Shown: positions 12,754-25,094 of the stretch, in pieces
How the letters are laid out: every line of letters starts with the position of its first letter
Numbering within the stretch: the stretch's first letter is position 1
Origin: Corinectria fuckeliana
Taxonomy: Eukaryota > Ascomycota > Sordariomycetes > Hypocreales > Nectriaceae
Direction: 5' to 3'
Assembly (NCBI GenBank): GCA_019137255.1
Contig: WPDH01000173.1
Coordinates: 1-64,000, forward strand
DNA length: 64,000 bases
Made by a program: the position numbers and the translations under genes
Notes under the pieces: generated by a model
Seen by the model: only the letters and a program-made list of their open reading frames with translations
The model's database searches: none
What the model was told of the DNA's origin: nothing

Positions 12754-13660
12754 GGCCGATATGCTGCAGCCACGCAAGACCATAGAGGCACATCACAGAC
12801 ACGGCCGACGAGGAGGAGGGTATCATTCGAGGACATATAGGACAGCTGAAGAGGACAGCGCGGCGGCAGCGACGACTACTGCAACGATACGCTGCCGGGT
12901 GTCATCATGGCCATGCACGGTGAGGTGGGCAAGATGCGACGGATGGACGGGGAGAGGGAGGATTGGTGGAGCTTGATCAGGGAGCCGAACCGTGCGACCG
13001 GACAGTGTGATGACTTGTACACGGTATATTTGACCTACCAACCTGACCCGAAGCAGTAGCGTCAGCTGGTCAAGCGCACTGTGTTAAACCGGGCCCGGAT
13101 CCTTTCGCGATATGGGGCCGAGGTTGGCGCTGGTGCAGTGGCTGGGAAGATGGCGGCGTGGTTCGGCGGCGCCGCACAGACTTTGATGAGAGCAAGAGAT
13201 GGGCATCGTTTGCGCTTGTGGCAACTTCTTCGTTGCAATATACTCAAACGATGATAGATATTCGATCGCCTTGCAGAGAGAGGTAGGTAGGGCATTGCGT
13301 TAGGGGGGTCTTTGCCCCATCTTCATCTGCAAACTACCCGCGCAGGCTGCACAAAGAGTGGCTAGGAGGACCGGGGAACGGAGGTGGAGGAGGACCAGCG
13401 GATCTGCTGTCGAGGTGCCCCGCTGCACGTCCGAATGTCCTGATTTGTCGGTATCTGACAGTGCCGGACGGGTTTTATCGAGTAAGTGGAGTTTTGCATT
13501 GCGTCCAGGGCGGGCTGGTCCCTGTGAGTTTTGCTGTGCAGCGGCCGAGCGAGTCCGAGTTGCAACGAGTTCAGTTCAGGGCCACAGAGGGAGGCAAGCA
13601 AGAAAGAAACCAAGGGCCCACCTCACGGAGGGTCGGACTGTGAATCAAGGGAGCCGTCAT

Positions 13661-13680
13661 TGTGTGTGTGTGTGTGTGTG
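13661..13680. repeat. (TG)10 microsatellite
   Basis: Ten TG dinucleotides, about 700 bases upstream of the Zn2Cys6 regulator start. Confidence 0.9.
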
Positions 13681-14374
13681 ATAGTCGAGTGAGCGAGGGA
13701 GGAAGTTGAGTTGTGGCACACCCTCGTCGAGTCTGCATGGTGTTCGGAGGGGGTGTATGTGCGTATACTATTACGCACTGTAGTGTGGCTGGGACGAGCT
13801 GCGCGGCAGACTCCATATTCCCACTGGGTTCTCCACTGCAGACCGCTGCAGACCTAGGCGCCACGACAGACCACTCGATCGGCTCGCACTGTGGTCTCAC
13901 AGTGTGGATGGACAATGGCCAGTTGATACACAGCGCTGGCGGCTGGGGCGTGATTGGCTTCCCGCTCCACATGGACCGCAGGCCGCCGCAGCGGGCACCG
14001 GCGGGCCCTCTCCCCTCTCCCCCAGCGGCGCCAACGGGTTACGGGTGCATCCAGTGGACCTTCAGTGGGGAGTGGGTGCTCCAGGTGGCTTGGCCTCGTC
14101 GATTGGCTGTGAGTCCCGGCTGGGGGTTGGATGTGCTTCACCGCTTCTTCCCCCCTCCTCGTCCCCATCGGCCCCCATGGACAACCGCCCACTACAGCGG
14201 CGCCAACCCTCGGCCCAGCGTCCTCCAGCACTCTTCTCCTCCCTCAGCTGCTTCTAAACCTCTTCCCTACATCTCGCTAGGGACTTGTCCAAAGAGCGGT
14301 GTCGTCCGCTGCCTCCTACAATACTAGCACCCTCCTCAGACCTCTCATCCACTTTGATTCTGCCTTCCGCCAGC

Positions 14375-16873
14375 ATGACCTTCGACTTTAACAACGGTGG
14401 GGGTGATGCCTTGCTCGATTTGACCTTTGACCACCGAGACCGCACCGCTTACCAAACCTACCCGACCGCAAATGCCAATTCGAGCCCCGTGGCAGCTTCA
14501 AACATCATGCCCGCAAACGCTCGCGCCTGGAACGTCCCGCTCGACATGGCCTCTGGCCATGCCTCGATGAGCCCCGAGGAACTCCAGTCGAACTCGCCTC
14601 AATCGCAGTCCTCTAGCCCGCATAGCCAGCACTCGCCGCTTCAACACTCGCCGTTCCAGCCCATCGCGAACCCTCTGACCGATTGGGCCCTTCAACAGCA
14701 ACAGCAGCAGCAACATTCGCAGCAACTCGCGCCGGCCCCGGACATGTCCCAATTCATTCAGGATGCTGCCCTCATGAGCTTCAATGCCTTCCCCACCAAC
14801 TTCCAGCCTCACCCGCTCGACTACCTTCCCCCGACAACCCAGGCAGCTTTCCAGGCCAACTTGCTTGATTCGACCTTCAACCCCATGCCCTCAATGGACG
14901 ATCCCACCCAGGCGGTTCAGTGGAGCAGCACCGGAATGGAGAACTGGCAGGAGTTTCAGAGCACTCTGCAGATGGACGGCCTTCCCCGCCTCGACAGCGT
15001 CGGTAGCAATTCCCCTACTGGGACTTACCTCGAGGTTCTGTCTCTCCCGTCGTCTGCTGGCGAAGGCTGGGCCATGGTCGATTGGAATCAGCCCAATTTC
15101 GACCAGTTCCAACAGGCCCATGCCCAGAGTGCGGCTATCTTCAACCCTTCCCAGACCCTTCACCTGAGGACCAACTCGGATTCCTCCGATGGCGCCAACT
15201 CTCTAGAGTTCGGCAGCTTCGAGGAGATTCCTCCCTTCCCCTACTCTCCCTTCTCGCCCGAGTCGGACGGATATGTCGACGCCAGCAACCACCGCAACTG
15301 CGTCTGCGGGGAGGGCGTTGGCCATACCCACGACACTGTTAGCCCTGCTGCCCCTGCCACTGTTGTTCCGGTGCCCATCAAGTCAGAGCCCTCAACTTCG
15401 TCCAACCGCCACAGCCCTGGCAGCGGTGCCGGTTCAACCTCCCCGCCTTCCACTAGCACCCGTCGCAACTCGGGCCCCCGCAAGAGTCCTATCACAAAGA
15501 CCACTAAGACGACCGTGACTCGACGCATCTCCAATGGCAAGAAGGACGGCACCGTCGAGAAGAAGGTTGGTCGCAGAAAGGGACCTCTTTTGCCTGAGCA
15601 GCGAAAGCAAGCCAGCGAGATAAGAAAGCTGCGTGCTTGCCTGCGATGTAAGTTCCTGAAGAAGACGTGCGACAAGGGAGAGCCGTGTGCCGGCTGCCAG
15701 CCTTCGCACGCCCGCCTTTGGCAGGTTCCCTGCACCCGAATCGACATAAAGGATATCGGTTACTTCATGAAAGACTGGAAGGCCGATTACGAGAGGCACA
15801 TGGACCGTGGCGTTTCCGTCTACAACGTCAAGGGTTTCGCCCAGAAGGAGACCCTCATGTGGATCACCCACGGCTATGGCTTTGCCCTCCCTGTCATGGT
15901 TCGCGAGGTCTTTGTCGCCGACGACAGCTGCTTCGCCGTTGACTGGGTTGAGTCGTCCCTGACCGACCAGGAGCCCATCGACTTTGAGACTCGCACCGAG
16001 AAGCTCGATGTCGGTGCCGAAGGTGTGCGTATCGATGCTCTCTCCGAGTACCTCGACAAGCACATTGACGGCCCTTTCGAGGACTTCATCGACGACCACT
16101 TTGAGGGCACTCCCTTCATCACTGAGATCCTGAAGACCGCTCACCGCTACTACGTCAAGGAGGAGATGCCTGTCATCCGCAAGGCTCTCAAGCTGGTGCT
16201 TGCATACAACCTCACCATGCATATCACCATGGTCGAGAACCAGGGCTCCGAGGTGAACCTAGATGGCCAGATCGACGACGAGGACTCCAAGTACTACGGC
16301 CGCACCGTCGCTCCCGTAATGATCAACTTCCAGATCAAGTGTGCCCTTGCCGACATGTGGCGCGAGCTCCAGAGGGACATCCTCGAGGAGCTCTCCTCAC
16401 TTTACTCCGGCGTGTACAGTGGCGAGAAGATGAAGAACTGGCCTACCATCTTCATGCTGGCATCTATCTTGCTAGCCGTCTGGGAGGAGATGCAGTTCGA
16501 CTGCCACTACCGTGTTCCCGATCCCATTGCTGTCAACAAGTTCTGTAACGACATGGAGACCACGCCTGTGGGCGTCATTGTGGGACTCTTCCACGCCATT
16601 TCTCAGAAGCTCCCGGCCTTCACCGACTGGGACACCCGCAAGCACGGGCACCTCCTCCACAACAACATGGCCGTATGTGAGGCCATGACCGAAGTGCGAC
16701 AACACGTCATCAAGCACGGTATGTATTCACCACCTTGGCGAACATGGAAACCAATCTAACCACCCACTATAGAGGCTTACCTTCGAACCCGCAAGGAGTC
16801 CAAGTTCGACCGATATGACTTTGACTCCCTGTCGAACAAGTTCCTCTCTAAGCTTGTCATCCGGGCCAACTAA
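14375..16873 (+). CDS. Zn(II)2Cys6 transcription factor with internal zinc cluster
   Basis: Predicted nuclear DNA-binding regulator of 814 residues. Two exons, 14375-16718 and 16773-16873, joined across a 54-nt intron. The N-terminal half is rich in Q, S and P, with a run of seven Gln near residue 106 and the look of an activation region. A basic stretch (about residues 385-420) precedes the zinc cluster C422, C425, C432, C438, C441 and C453. The spacing CX2CX6CX5CX2CX11C has a longer last loop than the usual X6-8. The cluster sits in the middle of the protein rather than at the N terminus. The C-terminal 350 residues look folded but I recognise no named domain. The start at 14375 is the first ATG in a frame that is open further upstream without one. 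The target genes are unknown. The function is inferred from the zinc cluster only. Confidence 0.88.
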
Positions 16874-18818
16874 GTCAGCAACTCCTTGAACAACTCTGCT
16901 TGAACACGATTGTCAAAGGTGCTACTTACTAGGCTCGCCGGAAGCCAATTTTTCTTTTGTTGATCTTTTCCTTTCCTGTTTGATTTTACAGCGATAGCGT
17001 TGACAAGATTTCACAACTCTGATCTTGGACGGCAATGGGCCCTTACCCTTGTCTATGCAAACACCAACACAAAACGACGACTTAACCTTCTCTAACGGCC
17101 GGTCACCGCTTAAAAAGCACGAAATCACCTTAAATGGAAAATGTGTTACGACCTCAATTATGACTTTCTTCTACGATTGTATGACTTTGAAGAAGACAAA
17201 GCTTTTAGTTCTATTCACCGTTTTGGGTGGGACGATGATGGATACAGATGAACCAGACCCTCAATAGGGTGTTTATGGGATCATGCTTCATGATATAGCA
17301 TTTGAGGAATGATGTGATTTTGCATGGTTATTGAGCCTAAACGAACGGAAGACATGCATGGTATTTTCAGGGCGTTGGTGAGCCCAAGTGGGCCGGACCT
17401 TCGTATTGGAGCGGACTTTTGCGAGATGTCGAGGTTTTCTCGAGTAGTTACACAAAAAGCACACGTATGCTAGCAGGCAAACAAGTGCTACAGTACTTGT
17501 TATGAAAAAAGGATTATACAGTTCCCAACTCTATTCATTGCTTAGATGCCTTGACACACATGCTTTGGGCAGATCGTCGAGCCAGCCTTGTCCAATAGTC
17601 GAGACCCCCACACATAGATACCTCTAGTAGAGCACTGAGATATGTGTTGATCGGCGGTAACTCGGGGCTCGAGGCATGCTGGTTTGTGTAGCTAGGGATA
17701 AAGGAAAGCAGGTTTCCTTGCTAATTCGCCCGAGGTGCGTCAAGTCACGTCTCGGCACCGTGCCCAACAACCCAAAAGATACCGCAGATTGAATACCGCA
17801 TAGCCTTGTTAGAAGTCGCCCATTGCCAGAAGACAGGACAGAGTGCAGTTCCAGACTTCAGTTGGGGGGTGATGTTGGACCGGTGAGTGAAGCCAAGATG
17901 TCACAGCACCTGCATGTCTGAGGAATACCCGTCTGGGGGGGCTGGTGGCTGGAGGTAATCTCAGATTGTCTTGAGGGTTCACCGACTTACGCCTCGTCTT
18001 ACACGAAAGGTAGCTGAGTCCCTTTTCAATCAGACACGTGCCGCTGCGTGCGGGAGGTCGAATCTGTGAGTGGCTGGGTGGAGGGGTAATGTAACCGCAC
18101 ATGCGAGTTGGATTGTCATCCTGTTGTTTAAATTGTGATGTATCAGGCGCTGCTCACACTCCCCCTCCTCTTCGATAGGTATCGGATACAAGTTAGCAAC
18201 CGATGTGCTTCATAAAGTGCAATGTGCGGACAACACACGGATACTGTCAACTATGGATGTTTGTCGATGCTTGTGAGAATCAATCGAGATCTCGCTAGTC
18301 GAGGGGTCTAAGTGAGCAGGATTACTTTCTACAAGCACTAATTAATTTTTGGTGGGTGCTGTCGAGCTTACTGGCCAATCGAACCAAGTGAGCAAGGAGA
18401 TTCTTACCTGAACCCATACCTCATTTTGAGAGCGAGAGCTTTGAGACTAACATCGTTCAGCCTTACTATGTTTCGTCTACAGCAAGCCGCGTCTAGCTCT
18501 CGATTTCGACTGCTCGGATGCTGTCTTCGTATATGTGCTATCGTATCGAGACCGATCTTCGTCGTCGTTGTCGTTGTCGTCACTGGTGCTGTTGCCTAGG
18601 CAAACGAATGTTTTCCCGTTCGATTTTCTCGTATATGCAGCTTCCCGTTCTATGGCCGTTTGTATATGACCTCTCCCTACTTGAAATTGCTGAAAGCTGT
18701 ATTATAAGTATGATATGGCGTCCTGAGCCTTGTTTCTTTTGCCTTAGCAGAAAAATACCTGGTCATTTCTTGTCAAGATGCAAAGGATAGACGAGACCCT
18801 GGCTGAGACCTTCGCTAG
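16874..18818. other. Spacer downstream of the Zn2Cys6 gene
   Basis: Contains the 3' untranslated region of the regulator and AT-richer DNA with short frames only. I see no supported gene or repeat family. Confidence 0.55.
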
Positions 18819-19358
18819 TTCCCGCTCCGCTTGGCCTCGCTGCTTTCGAAACTGCTCTCCGCCTCTCCGGCGCCCACCGCGCGTTCACCGAGGAGGGTAT
18901 CTCTTGGGAAAAGTTCAGACGCCCCCAGTTCCAACCCCTGGCGGAACAAGCACCGCAGCCACTCGGATCTCGTCCAGAAGATCGAGCCATGGCTGCGACC
19001 TGAACAGCCCGGCGGACCTGGAGAGCCTACGCAACACGTGGACCTTGTGTCGTCTCGAGGCTCTAATGTCGATGAGGCACTGTCCGTTTCATGGGTTCAG
19101 GGTGACCACCCATCAGTCCCTCCCGGAACCCCATACCGTGCCGAGCCTGAACCCTACTCCGAGGCGAGTTTCAACGAGGACGGAGCCTACTCAGTAATAG
19201 CTTCAAAAGATGCCCATATAGATACCCCGTTCGCGTCTGCCACGACGAATGCCATCTCTGGCGACCTGACCTTCTATAACGATTCCATAAGAGAGCCCCA
19301 CAGCGAGGGCGGGGACATGATGGTTGCAGGAGTCGAGATGATTGTATCATCTTCCTGA
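18819..19358 (+). pseudogene. Possible gene remnant without a start codon
   Basis: An open frame of about 180 codons from just after an in-frame TAG (18816-18818) to TGA at 19356-19358. Its composition resembles a real fungal protein: SLLSKLLSASPAP, then RRVSLGKSSDAPSSNPW, then an acidic, S/T-rich half. It has no ATG until near its end. The TAG before it could be the end of an intron (TTCGCTAG|TTCCC), which would need an upstream exon that I could not find. I recognise no domain. It could be the 3' exon of an unannotated gene, a decayed gene, or chance. Confidence 0.3.
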
Positions 19359-21184
19359 GCTATGCGCGCAGACTCTTTAGGGTCCACGTAGAAGTCCCAG
19401 GTAACAAAGGCTGGAGGAAGGAGGTCGGAGCTGGTCACCGACGACGGGGGCATGTCATTTTTCGGCTCGGGTTGATGAAGACTGCTTCAGGGGGTCGTCA
19501 TCCACAAAGGGCTCTTTTTCTTCTGATTTCATCCGCGACTTAGACTCGACCCCACACTTGTTGTCTGCCGTTGGTTGATGGATCAGATCTTGGCCCCCGA
19601 CAACTCAGACCTACAAGGGCTCAGCTCAGCCACCAGGAACAATCGGCGGGCGGCAACCGGATCGACCTTGATCGGATTTGTAAGGTTGCATAGAAGGAGA
19701 AAGGAAGAGCGTGATGCTACGGAGCTACTAGTAGGCCTCAGCATCTCTTGTTAGTTGCATCAAGCACTTGATCTAGCTCGACGTTGCTAGTGGCTTAGTT
19801 GAGCACCTGAGCCCAACCAACTGGCCGACCCAGCGCTCCCTAATAGTCATATCTAGGCTAGGTATCTGAAATAGGGACAGTTGTTCATCATCTTCCACTT
19901 TATTTATTCGGGATTTATGGTCCATCTCCATCAGCCACCAACAAACCCCCTGAGGGGATCCGAATGCGACTTGTTGCAGGTCGCTACGCGAAGAAGCGGG
20001 AGGCCGGAACCGAGTGCGCAGGGGCACGTCTGGCGATGACGTCGCTACCATCAGTGGAACGAACAGGGCTCGGATTCCTCGGGCAGCTTCGGTGACCCCG
20101 CACTGGCCGGGCGCCTCGGGCTTCACTGGCATTTGGTTGCAGGGCCTGATGCTACCGCCTCTTGAGACATGTGGTTGATGTGTCCAAATCGTCGGGCTTG
20201 AACCTTTGAAGGTTACGGAGTACAGGCGAGGGGTGGCGTGAAACGAAGGTCGAGGCTTTTGTGTTCCTGAGATGGAGAGGCTTGGCCTTGCGAGTCGGGG
20301 AATGATCGTCATGGCGAAGTGTTCAGAAAGTGGCGACACAAACAAGCGTCTCTAGACCCGCTGCTGGGCCACGCCGGGCCACGACATGCCCGTCCGCAGC
20401 CGTCGGACGATGGGTGACTGAGTGCGACACTGGAACGAACAAAGACGGTGACGGCGATAGGCGACCAGCGACAAAACCGAAAGACGGCTGCATTACCATG
20501 TCCTGACCGTTTGCCATGCTCCCCCACGCTCACACCAGCTACCTAGTATACACCGTTGCAGTGGAAATTTATCCCCTCTTGTTCGTTCGCGGGCATTCAC
20601 CCGGATTTCTAAGCGCTCATCGGAGGAGGTTCGCACGAGCATCCATGATCAATGAGCAACAAACGACCGCTCTGACATCAGTGACCAGTCACGTCCTAAA
20701 CGGGTCCAGCTTGGGCTCGGACCCACCACCCCCAGATAAGATGCCAAAAGTCGCTGCTACCTGCGTCTCCACCCATATACGCTCGCAGCTGAGGTACCCG
20801 GAACCAGACGTGGCGCTTCTGCAGCCTGCTCCGGACTTCTGGAGCCTTCCCGTGGCGTGGCCGCTATTGGGTACAGTGAATCACTCGCCAGCACGCACCC
20901 CTGCGGCCGCCCTCATGCCTTGTCATTTGGTCACTTTGGCGTAGGCGTAATCCGGCCAACTGCGCCCCCGCCTCCCGCCTGCTTCCCACCTGCCCGCCTT
21001 CCTTGCCTCTTTCCCACCTCTACCTACTTAAACCTTGCTTTTCCTTCATCCACTTCTCCGACTTTTCCTCCTGCATCACCCATCTCTTCGTCACCGAACT
21101 CCTCGATTTCGAACCACAAACCAGCCGCAACCATCTTTCAACCGGTCTACTACCAACTCCGACTACACGAACGAAACCGCCATC
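19359..21184. other. Upstream region of the polyubiquitin gene
   Basis: No supported gene. The last 250 bases are strongly CT-rich, typical of highly expressed fungal promoters and leaders. A 190-codon minus-strand frame at 19773-20345 has no recognisable motif and was not called. Confidence 0.55.
20837..20849. promoter_or_regulatory. Heat-shock-element-like triplet
   Basis: TTC-N2-GAG-N2-TTC matches three alternating nTTCn/nGAAn units with one mismatch, about 340 bases upstream of the polyubiquitin ATG. Polyubiquitin genes are commonly heat-induced in fungi, so the site is plausible but unproven. Confidence 0.3.
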
Positions 21185-22217
<1,033 letters not shown>

Positions 22218-22928
22218 GCAACCCATCTGGGTGGCTGGGTGGCTATGGTTCATGACGCTGGCACGACTGGCAGGATGGCGTTCTCGGTTTACATGGAATT
22301 TGGGGTTGGGCACACGGTCTAGCATGATTGATATATCCAACTAAGACAGTAGTTTTGTGCACTGCAAATCAGCGGTGTCCCAATACAGACTCGATGAAAG
22401 GTCTACATAGATGATTGTTCGTTTCTCGTTTATGCTTGCGACGTGATTCATGATGAGTGGGGATGGTGACAAGTGCGTAACGTGGATGATGTGGATCAAT
22501 GAGGGGCGTAAGTACATAGCGGAGATGTGAAGTCCCGTGGCTCACGTTCCACTTTTGCCTCAGGGTCATGATATGGTGGGGCACAGCACCCACCCCACGC
22601 AGATTGCCGCAAGTTCAAGGGCTGATGTGCAAATTCAACATCTTCAACCCCCTTGCACTCTGTCTGCTTTTCCTCCCCAAGAGACGATGAGCTCGAAAGG
22701 CTACATACTGTTGTCTCGCCACGCATATATCTTCTTACCGCCTTAATGCTCCTACATGACAGTGCTTTCTAATACCTTTGCCACCGGAGCGACGTGGAAG
22801 TGGAAGGGAGTGAGTGCTTCAAACCCTTCAACGTCCAGAGACGATCGCCAGACGAGCTACCGACTGAATCGAGCTACCTACCAGACGAGCTACCGCGACG
22901 ACAGCCTTATCACCCAAAGCATCAGGCT
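22218..22928. other. Spacer between polyubiquitin and the BRAP-like gene
   Basis: Holds the polyubiquitin 3' end and the BRAP-like promoter and leader. The frame of the next gene is open upstream of its first ATG at 22929 but has no other ATG. Nothing else is seen. Confidence 0.6.
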
Positions 22929-25094
22929 ATGCCGTCTTACTTCTATCACCTCAAGTTCGAGCTGTACCCGACGCCGAATCCAGTTGAGGACCACACCTCG
23001 CCGACAGCCCACACCAACAGTTGGCTGCCGCCTCCTGATGCCAGCGTGTTTGACGACTTTCCCTCTCACTCGCCACGCGACCGACGAACAGAGCACCTAG
23101 CTCCAACAACCCCGCCAGGCTTGCAGCAGAGCTATTCGCTATCTACGTATGTGATAGCGCAAAGCTCTTCGTCGCCGAAACCGAGCGTGATAGACTGCGG
23201 GGCAACCCCGCGCGGAACTTCCAGAGAAGCCGGGCGCAGGAACGAGATAGTGTCGGAACGTGGGTGGCTCAACAGGAACGACAGTTTCCCGCCTCCATCT
23301 TCCAGCGCAGCGATCCGACCACAGACTGCGGTTCGAGACTGGCGGTTCGGGCGCGTCAGTATCGAGACACTCGACTTGCGAACCGGCGATCCGATGGCTG
23401 GCGAGACGAGCAGGACGGAGCCCTCGGCCGCGCCGACGCTAGGGCCTACATTTGGAGGCGCGGGCACAGCCACGAAAGCCAAGTACCTCCCTCTCGAGAC
23501 GAAATATACAGATGTCGGTTGGGGCGTGGTTCACTTCTACCGGGAGGCTGAAGAATCGTCAAGCTTGGACGTGGTGGAACACCATGAGGACGCGGCAGAG
23601 GACGCCAACGATGATGATTGCTCGACACTGTGTATTCCCGCGGTTCCCGCTTACATGTCCCCGGGAGATCTCTTGGGGTTTCTGGGCGGAAACTGGAGGG
23701 ACGACATCAGTCACTGCAGGATGGTCATGACATCAAAGATGAACAGATATCTGGTCTTGCTCAAATTCCGGGACGGTCAACGGGCCAAGACGTGGCGGCG
23801 GGAGTTTGAGGGCAAAGTGTTTAACACCATGGAGGCGAGTTGTAGAATCACTTTGGTCAACTCCGTTGCCCTAGGCATGTTTGCTGACTAGAAACAGCCT
23901 CAAATCTGCCATGTCGTGTTCGTCAAGAGCATCACTTTCGAGACGTCAAGCGTGAGGAAGCCCAGCCACAGCCTCCACGGTCCGTCTTCTTCCGCCGGCA
24001 TGTCAAGCACTCTCCGACCGTTTCCGCCACCCACTCCGAATCTAGTCGAGCTGCCAACTTGCCCGGTGTGTTTGGAGCGTATGGACGAGACGAACGGGCT
24101 AATGACGATTCCATGCTCCCATGTGTTCCACTGTACCTGTCTGCAAAATTGGAAAGGCGCGGGATGCCCAGTCTGTCGATTTACCAACACGTCGCCTGGG
24201 GCAGGCTCCGACCCGTCGAACCCTTACACTCAACCGTTCGGCTCGCATGTGTCCAATCTATGCAGCGTTTGCGACTGCGCGGATGACCTGTGGATTTGCC
24301 TGATCTGTGGCTACGTCGGCTGCGGCCGGTACAAGGGCGGACATGCGAAGGACCACTGGAAAGAGACGGCACACAGTTTTTCGCTTGAGCTGGAAACGCA
24401 GCATGTGTGGGATTACGCGGGGGACATGTGGGTGCATAGACTCATCCGCGATAAGGGCGATGGTAAGGTCGTCGAGCTTCCTGGCAGAAGCGGCCACAAT
24501 GGTCACCAGGAGGAAGAGGATGTGGTTCCACGAGCGAAATTAGACAGCATCGGCTTGGAGTATACACACCTGATTACCAGCCAGCTTGAAACGCAACGGA
24601 TATACTACGATGAGCTGATCAGAAAGGCCGTGGATAAGTCATCCAAGGCGTCGGCCTCGGCCGAGGGTGCAGTTGGACTGGTGTCGAGTATCAAGGAGAA
24701 GGTGAAACTGCTAGAGGACAAGCACAAGACGCTCGGAGACACGATTTCGCAGCTGGAGCGGGACCTCGAGCGAGAGCGCAACAAGGCCAGCAAGAGTGAG
24801 AATCTGGCGCGCAGCCTGGGCAAGTCGCTGCAAGAGGAGAAGCGTCTGAACGAGGGGCTTATGAAGCGGATCGAGCACCTGAATGGTGACCACGAGGAAT
24901 TGGCAAAGCAGGTGGGGGAGCTGCGCGGCGAGAATGCGGAGCTCAAAGAGATGAACCGAGATCTGAGCATGTTCATCTCGGGGCAGGAGAAGCTCAAAGA
25001 GCTAGAAAAGGAGGGCAAAGTGGAAGAGGGCGATATTGAGGGCGGGAGTGCCAGCGTGCCGGAGAAGAAGAGTCGACGGAGGGGTAAGAAGTGA
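22929..25094 (+). CDS. ETP1: BRAP2/Etp1-type RING and UBP zinc-finger protein
   Basis: Homologue of human BRAP (IMP) and yeast Etp1, probable cytosolic ubiquitin ligases or ubiquitin-binding regulators. Two exons, 22929-23834 and 23898-25094, give 700 residues. In order: a disordered N-terminal region beginning MPSYFYHLKFELYP; a BRAP2 RRM-like region at about 231-315 running across the splice (FNTMEPQICHVVFVK); a C3HC4-type RING from C357 (CPVCLERMD ... CSHVFHCTCLQ ... CPVC); a UBP zinc finger from about C424 (CSVC ... WICLICGYVGCGRYKGGHA ... VWDYAGDMWVHRL); a long coiled coil at about 555-667; and a basic tail ending RRRGKK. The intron has a GC donor (GAG|GCGAGT). If retained, a stop is met after 18 extra codons and the RING is lost. 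The ATG at 22929 is the only one upstream in frame. Confidence 0.93.

Larger units (their letters stand above)
7917..14374. other. 6.4-kb gene-free region between FRS2 and the Zn2Cys6 gene
   Basis: Divergent spacer between two well-supported genes. All open frames are short, lack family motifs and show the composition of random frames. It contains palindromic TAGGTACCTA-like stretches near 9990-10070, a GGAGGT repeat near 12720 and a TG repeat at 13661. Part of it must be promoter and leader of the regulator at 14375; the last 500 bases are CT-rich, as in many fungal leaders. No transposase or reverse transcriptase motif was found. Confidence 0.55.

Noticed and set aside
12246..12836. Minus-strand frame with a poly-proline stretch
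   Set aside because: The prolines come from the GGAGGT repeat; the rest has no motif and no splice support.
19773..20345. 190-codon minus-strand frame upstream of polyubiquitin
   Set aside because: No recognisable motif, no exon partners, composition like random frames; lies in a likely promoter.
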